Shown here: one piece after another, positions 53,317-62,526 of the stretch
Layout of the letters: each line of letters begins with the position of its first letter
Numbering within the stretch: position 1 is the first letter of the stretch
Source of the DNA: GCA-020345945 sp964596985
Lineage (GTDB): Archaea; Thermoproteota; Bathyarchaeia; RBG-16-48-13; GCA-020345945
Direction of reading: 5' to 3'
NCBI GenBank assembly: GCA_964596985.1
Contig: CAZQWG010000007.1
Coordinates: 49,666-113,665 of the forward strand
Length of the DNA: 64,000 bases
The notes under the pieces: model-generated
The model's input: the letters and a program-made list of their open reading frames with translations, nothing else
Databases searched by the model: none
What the model was told of the DNA's origin: nothing
Position numbers and translations under genes: made by a program

Positions 53317-54072
53317 CTAGAGGAGTTTGAATTCCGTCGGGGGAATATCGCCTTTGACCACCGAACCAGTCACCCCCTCTAAGAGTATTCGGTAACTACT
53401 GCCATCGTATTCGTACGAGAAGAACCATATCGGGGCGTGAAGGAAAGTAGATTCCTCGACCTCAATCTCGTGGTCTATCTCGATGATTTTATCGACGTCC
53501 TGTTTTGCCAGGTACTCATGGTGGAAGCTCACTTGTTGCTTGGCTATATCTACGGCTTCGGCTTGGGACAACTCGCTGTTTAAGACGTGAGCGAAGGACT
53601 CGATCCGCCTGAAGTCAAAGGGGATCTTTCCGGCCAGAGGAACGTCAAACTCTCTTGTCGGAAACTCAGATCTTCTTCTGCCTAAGATCAGCCAATTGTA
53701 AGTCTTGTCCATATGGTCCTCCTTGACTAGCCCTGGCCCCATCCTCTCGAAGACGCCTTTGAAGCTTGTCGTGACTTTCATGGGTACTATCCAGAAAGGC
53801 AGGTATCTCAAAGTGTTCTCCGTGATTTTGGATCTTCCTGCAAGATCGTTTGGTTTCAAGAAGCCAGACTTCATCCAGCTCCGAACTAATTCGACAGCCT
53901 GATCGGGGTTGTATCGATTCAACAACATCGCATGTTCGAGGGAAAACGGCTTCCCCGTGTCGATGACACTGGTGTATCCGCAATAGTTGCAGAGAACCAC
54001 GATCTCTCCAGGATTATGCCTGAGAGGAGCCCCGCAATGGGGACAGTCGATCTCCCGGATGATCGAATTCAC
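53317..54072 (-). CDS. Zinc-ribbon protein (YdjG-like)
   Basis: A 251-residue protein starting at GTG 54072, chosen over the longer frame because the family starts at SIIREIDCPHCGAPLRHN and the longer N-terminus would overlap htpX. The zinc ribbon (CPHCG; VLCNYCGYTS) is followed by a long domain with LRYLPFWIVPMKVTTSFKG and FLHAPIWFFSYEYDG segments. In Bacillus a zinc-ribbon protein of this kind, YdjG, partners YdjI. It diverges from htpX across 71 bases. Confidence 0.65.
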   Translation of the reverse strand: MNSIIREIDCPHCGAPLRHNPGEIVVLCNYCGYTSVIDTGKPFSLEHAMLLNRYNPDQAVELVRSWMKSGFLKPNDLAGRSKITENTLRYLPFWIVPMKVTTSFKGVFERMGPGLVKEDHMDKTYNWLILGRRRSEFPTREFDVPLAGKIPFDFRRIESFAHVLNSELSQAEAVDIAKQQVSFHHEYLAKQDVDKIIEIDHEIEVEESTFLHAPIWFFSYEYDGSSYRILLEGVTGSVVKGDIPPTEFKLL

Positions 54073-54143
54073 AAGGATCACTTCGAATAATAAGAATAAG
54101 GAGACAACGCATATATCTGTGAGCCCGTAGAGGTGGATTCGCA

Positions 54144-55169
54144 TTGGCTTCACTTCTGAGACTAAGAGGAACGATGGTTACAGCCTTACTGTTGACATTA
54201 GCCTTTTTCTCGATCTTGTTGGCTTCTCTGGCCATGTTTCTGGGCATAAACCCTGCCCTGTCGATACTGGCATCGTTGCTCTTCATCTTGTTTGAATACG
54301 CGATCGGACCTTTCATGGTGGTTCACTCAACGGGACTAAGATACTTGCAACGAGGGGAGAATCCTTGGTTTGAGACGACGGTAAGCGAACTCACATCGAG
54401 AGCAGGGTTACCGATGCCGAGGCTGGCGATAGTGCGGGATGAGAGCCCAAATGCCTTCGTCTTCGGACACACAACAGGAAGCAGCACATTAGCAGTACAT
54501 ACAGGATTGCTCAAGAACCTTAGCGAGGAGGAGATTAAAGGGGTGATAGGACACGAGTTGGGACACTTGAAACATAAGGATGTCATAGTGGTAACGATGC
54601 TCTCCTCCCTGCCGTTGATCGCATATCTTGTGGCAAGGGTACTGTTAAGGCAGGGAAGAAGCGAAGCAAGGGATAGAGGGAAGAAAGAACCCGCAGCCAT
54701 GCTTGCGGTAGGATTCATCGCCTATCTAATCTACTTCGCAACATTGTACCTTGTCAGGCATCTAAGCAGAATGAGGGAACACTATGCCGATGCTTACTCC
54801 GCGTACCTGACGGGTTCACCGCACTCGCTGGCCAGCGCATTGACAAGGATCGCCTATGGGCTTTCCTTGACACCCGAAGAACCCCATGGAGCAAGAGCCT
54901 TCTACATTCAAGATCCTGCACAGTCCGTTAACGAGGTCAAAGGAATACTGAAACGAAAGGATAGATACGATCTCGACAGAGATGGGGTCCTTGATCAGAG
55001 AGAACTGGAGATCGCAATGGAATATGAAGCAAAATCGACTTGGAGCAAGATGAACTCAACATTCAGCACCCATCCCCCCACATACAGGAGAATACTTCTT
55101 CTAAGACAGATCGAACAAGAGATGAGAGCAGGGAGATATTCGTCTCGAGAGATATACAGGCACGTATAG
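54144..55169 (+). CDS. htpX: HtpX-like membrane zinc protease with EF-hand-like loop
   Basis: A 341-residue M48 protease: two N-terminal membrane helices, HELGH (137-141) as zinc motif, further helices, and MREHYADAYSA with the third ligand. A stretch at residues 276-287, DLDRDGVLDQRE, is a perfect EF-hand calcium loop pattern, unusual for HtpX as I know it. HtpX degrades misfolded membrane proteins. Start TTG 54144 has GAGGTGG upstream. It diverges from the zinc-ribbon gene of the SPFH cluster. Confidence 0.93.
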   Translation: MASLLRLRGTMVTALLLTLAFFSILLASLAMFLGINPALSILASLLFILFEYAIGPFMVVHSTGLRYLQRGENPWFETTVSELTSRAGLPMPRLAIVRDESPNAFVFGHTTGSSTLAVHTGLLKNLSEEEIKGVIGHELGHLKHKDVIVVTMLSSLPLIAYLVARVLLRQGRSEARDRGKKEPAAMLAVGFIAYLIYFATLYLVRHLSRMREHYADAYSAYLTGSPHSLASALTRIAYGLSLTPEEPHGARAFYIQDPAQSVNEVKGILKRKDRYDLDRDGVLDQRELEIAMEYEAKSTWSKMNSTFSTHPPTYRRILLLRQIEQEMRAGRYSSREIYRHV

Positions 55170-55305
55170 CACGGTATTGTAGGTACTGTCTTTTCTTGGC
55201 TACAACACTGTGTCTATTGTGTACACTTGCACACACGAAGGGCATACTATTGAGCGAAAAAGGTCAGAAAGACACTATCATACCGGGGCGCGGTTTTCAC
55301 TAACA

Positions 55306-55656
55306 TCATCTCCGCTTGCCGGCGAATCTACGAAGCATCTCTTCAGGGAATATATTCTGAGCCGATACTTCTAACACAGGAATGTATCGAAGTCCGGTGT
55401 CTGTACTCATAGTGTTGCTGAACTCGATACTTCCCTTAAGAATATTGTATACAACATATTTTCCAGAAGCGACGCGGTCAGAAACGACGTAGTAAATAAG
55501 GGTAGATCCGCCTCCGAGCCCAACTCTGGCGAAGTACATATGATTCTTCTCGAGTATGAGATGGTGCAGAATCGGTGTATGAGAGAAAGCGACTAGACGT
55601 ATCAGGTCGTCCAGTTCCTTTACTTCAATAGAGTATAGATCTTTGGATTCTTCCAA
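55306..55656 (-). CDS. Uncharacterised small protein
   Basis: A 116-residue soluble protein. It reads as alternating strands (HLILEKNHMYFARVGLGGGS; LIYYVVSDRVASGKYVVYNI) with a basic end (RRFAGKRR). No family recognised. It lies convergent to htpX and left of a 470-base gap. Confidence 0.5.
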   Translation of the reverse strand: MEESKDLYSIEVKELDDLIRLVAFSHTPILHHLILEKNHMYFARVGLGGGSTLIYYVVSDRVASGKYVVYNILKGSIEFSNTMSTDTGLRYIPVLEVSAQNIFPEEMLRRFAGKRR

Positions 55657-56122
55657 AGCACCGCTGACCTCAGAGAATCAAGTATCGAGATCGATAGATA
55701 AATGTTCAGATATCGGCTTCAGTCTTGAAGTCAACAATACGGGGGCAACATCCTACCTAACAATTTACAGCGCAGTCCAGCGCGTAAAGAAGAGGTCAGA
55801 ATGACTGAAAAGGAGTCGCAGGTCCCGGTCTTCCTTCAACATCGTTTCAAAACTATATTATTGAGACAATAGAAGGCTGGTAAGTCTAAGCGTCTACACC
55901 CCGATTTTCTATTGCTCACTGAAACCACGGAGAGACGATCTTCTTTGACACAGTTGACATGACTATCGAGGTCTTCACTTTCTAGCGAACACCCCATAAA
56001 AACGCATGGACCCTCCCTAGCATGGGAATCCGACAATGGATGCCCCAGTATCAAATCTAATAAGGAACCTCATAGTACCGTAAACTTCACACAGACAACC
56101 AGGAATCGGAAAGGGGATAAGA
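55657..56122. other. Gene-free stretch
   Basis: I found no credible gene, tRNA or repeat here. The minus-strand frame at 55836-56054 has no family signature and no clear ribosome binding site. Confidence 0.4.
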
Positions 56123-56245
56123 GTGGCAAAGACTTGTTTCAGCTGTCGTCACTACGACTCTACATCGAGCAACTGTTCGAATGGAGGCGGAAACAAATCA
56201 TGGAACGACAGTTGCGAAAAGCATGAACCGAAGTCGTACAAATAA
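56123..56245 (+). CDS. Small cysteine-rich protein (40 residues)
   Basis: A 40-codon frame from GTG with AAGGGGATAAGA upstream. The product AKTCFSCRHYDSTSSNC... continues with a SWNDSCEKHE end; four cysteines and two histidines are spaced like a small zinc- or iron-binding module. Too short for usual gene callers but the composition is protein-like. It faces radA convergently. No function can be assigned. Confidence 0.5.
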   Translation: MAKTCFSCRHYDSTSSNCSNGGGNKSWNDSCEKHEPKSYK

Positions 56246-56428
56246 GTAACAGCACGCACCGACTCGAAGACTTTGAGACAGGCGTGCTTCTTTTTCTTTG
56301 AAAGATCACTGCTCGTGTGGAATGTACGTACAGGCTGGTGACAGTTGTGCGATTGTATTCAGGCAGTCTAACAATTCTCTTGCCTGAATTAGGTGTCAGA
56401 GAGTACATGTGTTGTTTTATAGGAATGT

Positions 56429-57391
56429 CTATTCTGGATCCGAAATCCCGGACTCATCGATTTGGAATACAGCCTCGCCTTCGGGCAGGTAAGGGCTGTC
56501 CATGACCCGGGCGATCCGGGTACTTCCCCGAGACTTTCTGAGAAAGAGACGGTGTGTCGTTGCATGCGCAATAACATGGCCACCAGCAGGTCTGTTCGGG
56601 TTACCGAAAAACGCCTGAGGATTGGCTTGGCACTGGTTGGTCACGACCACGGCGATATTCTGGATCTCTGCAAGACGAAGTAGTTTATGCAGATGACGAT
56701 TCAACTTTTGCTGGCGTTCACTTAGAGTCTCTCGACCAATGTATTCACCTCGGAAGTGAGAGATGAGCGAGTCTAATATCACTAGCTTCACACCCTCTTC
56801 CTGACATAGCTTGTACAAGCGATCCGCGATCAGCATCTGATGATCGCTATTGTATGCCCTGGCGTAGATAATATTCTCGAGAATCTGATCCGGGTCCAAG
56901 CCAGCATGTTCAGCGATTTGATAACACCTATTGGGAGAGAAGGTTCCCTCGGTATCGATGAAGAGCGCCTTTGATTCCAGACCTCCCTTCTCTACTGGTA
57001 ATTGAACCATGACAGAAAGCTTCATGCAGATCTGGCTCTTTCCAGATCCGTATTCTCCGACAAGCTCGGTCATTGCTTGAGTCTCGAACCCCCCACCCAG
57101 AAGGTCGTCTAGACTCTTGGTACCAGAGGTTATTCTCTTCAAGGCACGCTTCGTTTCTAAGAGCTCTGCAGCAGTAGAGAAATCCGCTCTCAGAATGGAT
57201 CGCGCAGTCTCGCTTATCTTGGAGGCTGTCTGAAGTCCTATGCCGGCGAGCTCGACGAGTTCCCGAGCAGGAGTGACAGCGACAGATTCAATTGTTGAGA
57301 AACCGCCAGCCCTAAGTTTTGCGGCAGTAGCTGAACCTACACCGTTAAGATCTTCCAAGCTCAAAGTTGAAGTCTCACCCAAATCGGTCAT
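56429..57391 (-). CDS. radA: DNA repair and recombination protein RadA
   Basis: A 320-residue RadA recombinase, complete and without intein. N-terminal helix-hairpin-helix (SLEDLNGVGSATAAKLRAGG), Walker A GEYGSGKSQ, Walker B LVILDSLISHF, and NQCQANPQAFFGNPNRPAGG as L2-like loop. It forms filaments on single-stranded DNA and exchanges strands. ATG 57391 is supported by a four-base ATGA overlap with the preceding gene; the longer frame is an artefact. Family certain. Confidence 0.97.
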   Translation of the reverse strand: MTDLGETSTLSLEDLNGVGSATAAKLRAGGFSTIESVAVTPARELVELAGIGLQTASKISETARSILRADFSTAAELLETKRALKRITSGTKSLDDLLGGGFETQAMTELVGEYGSGKSQICMKLSVMVQLPVEKGGLESKALFIDTEGTFSPNRCYQIAEHAGLDPDQILENIIYARAYNSDHQMLIADRLYKLCQEEGVKLVILDSLISHFRGEYIGRETLSERQQKLNRHLHKLLRLAEIQNIAVVVTNQCQANPQAFFGNPNRPAGGHVIAHATTHRLFLRKSRGSTRIARVMDSPYLPEGEAVFQIDESGISDPE

Positions 57392-57726
57392 GCCCCAGCG
57401 GAAGTAATTAGAATCCTTTCGAAGTTCAACGCCCAAGCGAGGCTGCGAATAGTCTTATAGATCAGGTCTTCATCCCAGTCTTTCTTCCAGTCTGAGTAGA
57501 CCCAGTTCTCTTCGTTTCTAGTCTTGAAAACGACGCTAACCGATAGAAGGTTTTGTTTGTAGACGCTCCCAATACTTAAGCCGAGCTCAGCGGCGGCTCT
57601 CTTCATCGCAGACGCCACTATCTTCAGCCTGCGGTTCCTAGAAGAGTAGTGATGCGGAACACAGAGAACCAAACTTCGGGGTTCTAGATTGAAGGACATC
57701 CTTGTACCTGACTCAGACTCTCCCAC
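57388..57726 (-). CDS. Small conserved protein coupled to radA
   Basis: A 112-residue soluble protein with LVLCVPHHYSSRNRRLKIVA and VYSDWKKDWDEDLIYKTIRS. Its stop overlaps the radA ATG (ATGA), so the two are translated together and probably linked in function. I do not recognise a family; it has an alpha/beta look. Start may be ATG 57699 rather than the first codon of the frame. Confidence 0.6.
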   Translation of the reverse strand: MGESESGTRMSFNLEPRSLVLCVPHHYSSRNRRLKIVASAMKRAAAELGLSIGSVYKQNLLSVSVVFKTRNEENWVYSDWKKDWDEDLIYKTIRSLAWALNFERILITSAGA

Positions 57727-57957
57727 AAGAGAGTATTTAAGGGCTGGAAGCGTTCTGCGGTAAAGGGAGACAGATCACCGAAAGTAATCGCCAGAAAGGA
57801 ACAGAAGAAGATTTCTCGAAGACTGCAAGGGCACAGCGAAACCATTCTCCGACCAATAATAAGACGAAGCACCTTCATAGTTTCGAAGTGGAAAAGAATA
57901 GTGGCACGTAATTCATAGATTAGAGTAGTTAGAAGAAAGAGATTGAGCGCATAAGAG

Positions 57958-58542
57958 ATGGGTATTCAAGCCGGAAAAAGCGGGATTCGAACACTTGGCA
58001 TCTCCGAGAGCTTTGTCAAAGGAGAGAGCAGGAGATCGATTCTAGCAGGCGTGGTCATACGAGGAGATTTAATAATAGACGGATTCTCCTTCTGCCACGC
58101 AACAGTAGGAGGCATGGATTCAACAGCATCGATACTTGATCTCTACCGCAAACTGGATCGTAGCGACATAAACATTCTCATGCTTAACGGCTGCATAATA
58201 AGCTGGTTCAACATCATAGACCTACACGAGTTACATAAGGAGACTGGCAAACCCATCATCTGTGTAACCTACGAGGAGACCGAAGGAATCGACCAGTACT
58301 TAAGGGAGTACTTTGAGGATTGGCAGTCTCGACTCAAGGTATGCAAGAAAAACGGGGAAAGAAAAAGAATCACAATACACACGGGCCACCAGATATTCGC
58401 AAGATTCATTGGGATCGAAGAAGATACGGGGAGAAGAATCCTAGACAAGTTCACTTTGGAGGGGGGAGTCCCAGAGCCCCTGAGAATCAGCAGAATACTC
58501 GCAAGAGCCATCTTAAAGTCGGAATTGAACACAGAGATATAA
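57958..58542 (+). CDS. DUF99/endonuclease V-like protein
   Basis: A 194-residue UPF0215/DUF99 protein. TLGISESFVKGESRRSILAG and the ATVGGMDSTASILDLYRKL segment match the family, which is related in fold to endonuclease V; NILMLNGCIISWFNIIDLHEL and KPIICVTYEE are further blocks. The nucleolytic function in archaea is inferred, not shown. It stands alone near radA. Confidence 0.85.
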   Translation: MGIQAGKSGIRTLGISESFVKGESRRSILAGVVIRGDLIIDGFSFCHATVGGMDSTASILDLYRKLDRSDINILMLNGCIISWFNIIDLHELHKETGKPIICVTYEETEGIDQYLREYFEDWQSRLKVCKKNGERKRITIHTGHQIFARFIGIEEDTGRRILDKFTLEGGVPEPLRISRILARAILKSELNTEI

Positions 58543-58874
58543 CCTGCAGATCGAAGAACCCCCAGTCGGTAGAAAGCAAAGAGACTTGAAGTAGGGCTGA
58601 GGATAAGAAGATGACTCTTAGACCGAGCGGATTGACGATAGCGCATTCCCAATTCTGATTGGAGAAAGAAACTTTTTGATTGACCTGAGCAAAGCAAGGA
58701 ATAAGACAAACATCAAGATCCCTGGATAGTGGGGGACAGACCGGATAAAAGACAGCATGCCAGAGTTCTACACCGAAATCACTCAAGTAAAACAACGAAT
58801 AACAGGCCATTCAAGGAAAGAGACAAGAATGCAAGAAGAATATCTCGGAGGAATCAACGGAGAAAGGTGACAAC
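58543..58874. other. Gene-poor stretch with one possible micro-ORF
   Basis: A 37-codon frame at 58757-58870 (starting MPEFYTEITQVKQRITG) ends five bases before the next gene. It could be a leader peptide or chance. Otherwise nothing seen. Confidence 0.3.
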
Positions 58875-59225
58875 ATGGTCGAATACACCGACGAACGGAC
58901 GACGTACGACGACCTCGCCTCCCTCCTCCAAAGCATGGTGGAGAGAACAGCAGGAAACGAGAACAAGAACAAGTACTTGGAAGCAACGGAAGCATTCCTC
59001 TCATATATGCAGGAAAACCCCAGGACCATGCTTCAAAAAGTCAAGGAAGCGAAGAGCCTGAAAATAAGAGAGGAGCTGAGAGAACGTACGGTTCGAGAGG
59101 CAATCCGGTATCTAGACATGATCACAAAAAGAGAAGAAGTGCCGATGCGGGAATTCGCGTTCAGATCTGCAGTTGTTGGAGACTTCATCAGACTGCTCGG
59201 GAACTATGTAGTCAGAGGAATCTGA
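58875..59225 (+). CDS. Uncharacterised helical protein
   Basis: A 116-residue all-helical protein, charged, with DDLASLLQSMVERTAGNENK, VREAIRYLDMITKREEVP and EFAFRSAVVGDFIRLLGNYV segments. AAAGGTGA lies upstream of the ATG. No family recognised; possibly a small archaeal nucleic-acid-associated protein. Alone. Confidence 0.55.
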   Translation: MVEYTDERTTYDDLASLLQSMVERTAGNENKNKYLEATEAFLSYMQENPRTMLQKVKEAKSLKIREELRERTVREAIRYLDMITKREEVPMREFAFRSAVVGDFIRLLGNYVVRGI

Positions 59226-59287
59226 TGATCTAGGAGAACCCTTTCTCTAGCACAAATCATTCACCAAGTGAGTGGGATTCTGAACCG

Positions 59288-59629
59288 TCAGGCCCAAACC
59301 GTCACGTATATGATCGTTAACGGTTCTTCCGTTTCATTCTTTATGCCATGAGCTGTTTCACCAGATATATGCAAGGCCATACCAGGTTGAGCGTCAACGG
59401 GTTTTCCTTCAACCTCAATTACTCCAGATCCCGACAGCACATAGTAAATCTCCTCACGTTCCGGATGAACATGGACCTTGAATTCCCCGCCAGGAGGGAC
59501 CTGGAGAAAACCGAACCCTGAAAACCTCATCCCTTCGAGTTCATCCTTTCCTAAGACCCTCTTGATGTTGACGACTCCAGTCTTGTAGGGGGAATAGGAG
59601 ATCTTTTCGGCGTCCACAATTTTCCACAT
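59288..59629 (-). CDS. Cupin-domain protein
   Basis: A 113-residue single-domain cupin. FKVHVHPEREEIYYVLSGSG carries the metal-binding His/His/Glu set and AHGIKNETEEPLTIIYV the final His. ATG 59629 is preferred to the longer frame because GAGGGG lies upstream and the domain starts there. Such proteins bind sugars or act as isomerases; function here unknown. It follows the membrane glycosyltransferase gene on the same strand by 83 bases. Confidence 0.88.
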   Translation of the reverse strand: MWKIVDAEKISYSPYKTGVVNIKRVLGKDELEGMRFSGFGFLQVPPGGEFKVHVHPEREEIYYVLSGSGVIEVEGKPVDAQPGMALHISGETAHGIKNETEEPLTIIYVTVWA

Positions 59630-59712
59630 AGTAACCCCTCTGGATTTCTCTTCTAGGGAATAAATATTTTCCAGTTCTCGAATATGCTGCGAACTGAAGC
59701 GTTTCAACTATC

Positions 59713-61008
59713 TCAGATAGAGGTCCCTCGATCGGTATCTTCATTTCGGATCTTTGACCTCAACTGCCCAGCACGCAGAGAACAGAGACTCATCAATGTC
59801 GGCTTCAACCAGACCCCAGCAAGATGCAAGAGAGACCAACCGACCATTGTAACCGACACAAGCAGCCCATACGTCTTCAACCCGATCGGCTCGAAATCGA
59901 AGTCTCGTAGAGGAAAGTAAGTAGAAAGGACGAGCTCGGGGACGAGCCAAGCGTAACCACGTCCATGTATGCCAATGTCCACAGAAGAGAAGGCCATCGG
60001 AAAGACCAAGTACTGAGAGTTTATCATCAATCCAACTAGTGTGAATACCATATTTGAGCCTAGAAGAGCATCGCTCAGAGCAGTAGGCCGCTTCCCATGG
60101 AGATAGCATAGAGCTATGAAGAGAAGCATCGAGAAGGCGGTGACGGGTTTGTAGAAGTAGAAAGCGTCGGAGGGTATATGAAATGATTTGTCAAGAAGAT
60201 ACCAGATTCCCGCGAAGAAAAACCCCGTGAAATGCTGGTATCGAGTACACAAGGATGTCTCCAGCCTGCTGGCGATCGTTATGGACGCAAGATACTCAGA
60301 GGGGGTCACCAAAAAGAAGGGGAGAGAAAAGCCGGCAAACAGCAGAGTGGATGTCGTGGAGAAGAGGAGAATACCCCTGTAGAGTCTCCTCCTAAACAAG
60401 ACCGCAAGCAGTGGAAAGAGGGCGAGATATGCGTATTGTTTCGTTAGTAAAGCCAAACCAAACCAGGCACCCCCGAGGAGGAATCGATCTCTTTCAAGCG
60501 CGTACACGGTTAGAAGAAGGAAAAGGACACAGATACTGTCGAACATTCCTTGGATTGACGAGACATAGATGACGAAAGGGTTGAACAACCAGACCATACT
60601 GGAAAAGACAGCCTTACGCTCATCGGAGGCCCACTTTCTCACCTGGAGGAAGATTACCAGCCCCACAAGGATATCAGAGATAATTATTGGGAATTTCACA
60701 AGAAACCTGAAAGCGGGTGAGAGCTCAGATCCATACCATCCTAGCCTGTAACCTGCCATAACTAGGGTTAGGAGGAACATCCAGACCGGGGGATACTCGT
60801 ACTCAGCAGGTTTAGGGTATGCAAGTCTATAGAACTCAAGAAAGTTTGATGTGGAAAGAATCTTGACGGCGTCGAACCAGCATCTTACGTCGAATCCACC
60901 AGTCGAGTAGGACAGCCAAAGCCTCAACATGCCCCCGAAAAGTGAGAAGAGAAGGAGTTCTCGAGGAAACGAGTCGAGAAACCCTTGGGGATTAGGCGTA
61001 TCGGCCAA
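59713..61008 (-). CDS. GT-C type membrane glycosyltransferase
   Basis: A 431-residue membrane protein with about 10 to 12 segments. A short loop after the first segment has STGGFDVRCWFDAVKIL with acidic residues, as expected for GT-C enzymes that use polyprenyl-phosphate sugars, and YEYPPVWMFLLTL follows. Hydrophobic repeats such as GLALLTKQYAYLALFPLLA are typical of the mannosyltransferase group. It likely acts outside the membrane in glycan or glycolipid assembly. Acceptor unknown. Confidence 0.75.
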   Translation of the reverse strand: MADTPNPQGFLDSFPRELLLFSLFGGMLRLWLSYSTGGFDVRCWFDAVKILSTSNFLEFYRLAYPKPAEYEYPPVWMFLLTLVMAGYRLGWYGSELSPAFRFLVKFPIIISDILVGLVIFLQVRKWASDERKAVFSSMVWLFNPFVIYVSSIQGMFDSICVLFLLLTVYALERDRFLLGGAWFGLALLTKQYAYLALFPLLAVLFRRRLYRGILLFSTTSTLLFAGFSLPFFLVTPSEYLASITIASRLETSLCTRYQHFTGFFFAGIWYLLDKSFHIPSDAFYFYKPVTAFSMLLFIALCYLHGKRPTALSDALLGSNMVFTLVGLMINSQYLVFPMAFSSVDIGIHGRGYAWLVPELVLSTYFPLRDFDFEPIGLKTYGLLVSVTMVGWSLLHLAGVWLKPTLMSLCSLRAGQLRSKIRNEDTDRGTSI

Positions 61009-61260
61009 TTCAGATCGGTCATCCTCAATATGCTTTAAGATCGGTCATAGCGTGTATTTCGACAATCTTCCTTGCAGTTGCCACACCCCAACTACTCACG
61101 TGGACTTGGATATAGCATTTAGTGAAGTAGACATTAAGGAAGAGTACGGGAACCCTCCAGTTCAAGACCTAGTAGATTCCTGTTGTGTTGTAGTACTCCT
61201 CCATAGAAGATAAGTGGAGAGACTTCCATCTTAATGTCCTAGGAAATAGGGGGTGAGTAG

Positions 61261-61701
61261 ATGGGTGAGACGGAGATATTCAACATACTGGGAATCAAAT
61301 ATTTCGATAAAGGCTACGAGAAATCCTCGTACCAAGAGTTGGCTGAAGCACCGATATCTGGGATCAAAGGGGTAAGCGAGACCGATGCAACCGATCTGAA
61401 GAGGGCTCTAAGGACCAAAACAGTTGGAGAGCTTGCAACTAATAAATACGTGCAGATTGCGCAGGCCCTCACCGCTTTCTCCAACGTCTCAACGAAAGTA
61501 CTAGACAAGAAGTTCGAATCCAAAGAATTCAAAAAACTCAGAAAGCAGCCTGTGAACAGTATTTCAGGGATTTCGGAGAAAGGCGGTACACTGCTCAAGA
61601 AGGCGCTTGGGATAGACACCGTAGAGGAGTTGGCCGAGAACAAGTATGTAAAGATCGCACAGATAGTATCCACAATGGCTACACTAGAATCCCTGCTATG
61701 A
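61261..61701 (+). CDS. Duplicated helix-hairpin-helix-like protein
   Basis: A 146-residue protein made of two similar units: residues about 22-70 (SSYQELAEAPISGIKGVSET to TNKYVQIAQAL) and about 90-140 (FKKLRKQPVNSISGISEKGG to ENKYVKIAQIV). Each has an I-x-GI/V-S-turn resembling helix-hairpin-helix DNA-binding motifs seen in RadA. It may bind DNA or act as a scaffold. ATG is preceded by AGGGGGTGAGTAG. Alone. Confidence 0.65.
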   Translation: MGETEIFNILGIKYFDKGYEKSSYQELAEAPISGIKGVSETDATDLKRALRTKTVGELATNKYVQIAQALTAFSNVSTKVLDKKFESKEFKKLRKQPVNSISGISEKGGTLLKKALGIDTVEELAENKYVKIAQIVSTMATLESLL

Positions 61702-61756
61702 GCACACAGGGAACACGAGCCTGGCACTACGAGTTTAATACACTAGGAAGAGAGTC

Positions 61757-62302
61757 TTACAGCCGACGGAGATCATTCTCGATCAATCGGACGACCTCGA
61801 GATGAAGTTGATCCCTATTCTCTTTTGTTACTTCCAACAGTTCAACGTTGGGTCTCGATTTGATTTCTTGCACAAACGTATCTCGGGCTGTTTGATGGAT
61901 GGTAGCCAGAAAAGGCTTGGAGGACTTGACGGTCCTCCTGATAGCCTCCCGGAAGAGGGGGCTGGCGAGTTCCATTGGTGCGATTTCGTCACAGCATACG
62001 ATTTCTGCTTCTTCCAGAGCCTTCTGAATAGCTCTGACTCCGACATGCTCTAAGTCCTCAAGGTTCACCCGGTACTTGCCGACTCGGGGACCGTGTTCTT
62101 GTTTGACGTGGGCCAGTGTACCGGAGTCGTTGGACATGAGATCCGATACGCCAAAGCCGATCCTTCTGTCCCGATGGCGGATCTCAGATGAGACCATACC
62201 GCCAACAATCCGCCCTCGAGCCTTCAGCAAACCTACAGCATTTCTAAGGACGGTGGTCTTTCCAATTCCTGGACGACCCGTGAGGAGAACAATCTCACCC
62301 AT
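61757..62302 (-). CDS. THEP1-type nucleoside-triphosphatase
   Basis: A 181-residue NTPase of the THEP1 family. Walker A GRPGIGKTT, then IVGGMVSSEIRHRDRRIGFG, Walker B VCCDEIAPMEL and FLATIHQTARD are family blocks. It hydrolyses ATP and GTP slowly; role unknown. Start ATG follows GGGTAGACGT. It lies downstream of rpoH on the same strand but 224 bases away, so it is probably a separate unit. Confidence 0.92.
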   Translation of the reverse strand: MGEIVLLTGRPGIGKTTVLRNAVGLLKARGRIVGGMVSSEIRHRDRRIGFGVSDLMSNDSGTLAHVKQEHGPRVGKYRVNLEDLEHVGVRAIQKALEEAEIVCCDEIAPMELASPLFREAIRRTVKSSKPFLATIHQTARDTFVQEIKSRPNVELLEVTKENRDQLHLEVVRLIENDLRRL

Positions 62303-62526
62303 ACGTCTACCCTTCTGGTTATATCATATGTATGGGGTGGATCAATGATAATGACCGGAGCACATCAGCTTCACGCCAACTTGAGTCGGCATTGATTGGA
62401 TTTCACCCTTGTACTGGGCCGGATTTCCTGTGTTCTTGCCAAATACTTGCTTCAAGGGTTTCAATCAGAGGGGGGACAGCAAAGGTTCTGGTTGAAGCAA
62501 AAATACTCGCCATTTATGTGTAACTC

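Noticed and set aside
58757..58870. 37-codon micro-ORF before the helical protein gene
   Set aside because: No clear ribosome binding site and no recognisable features; listed only as a possibility in the intergenic note.
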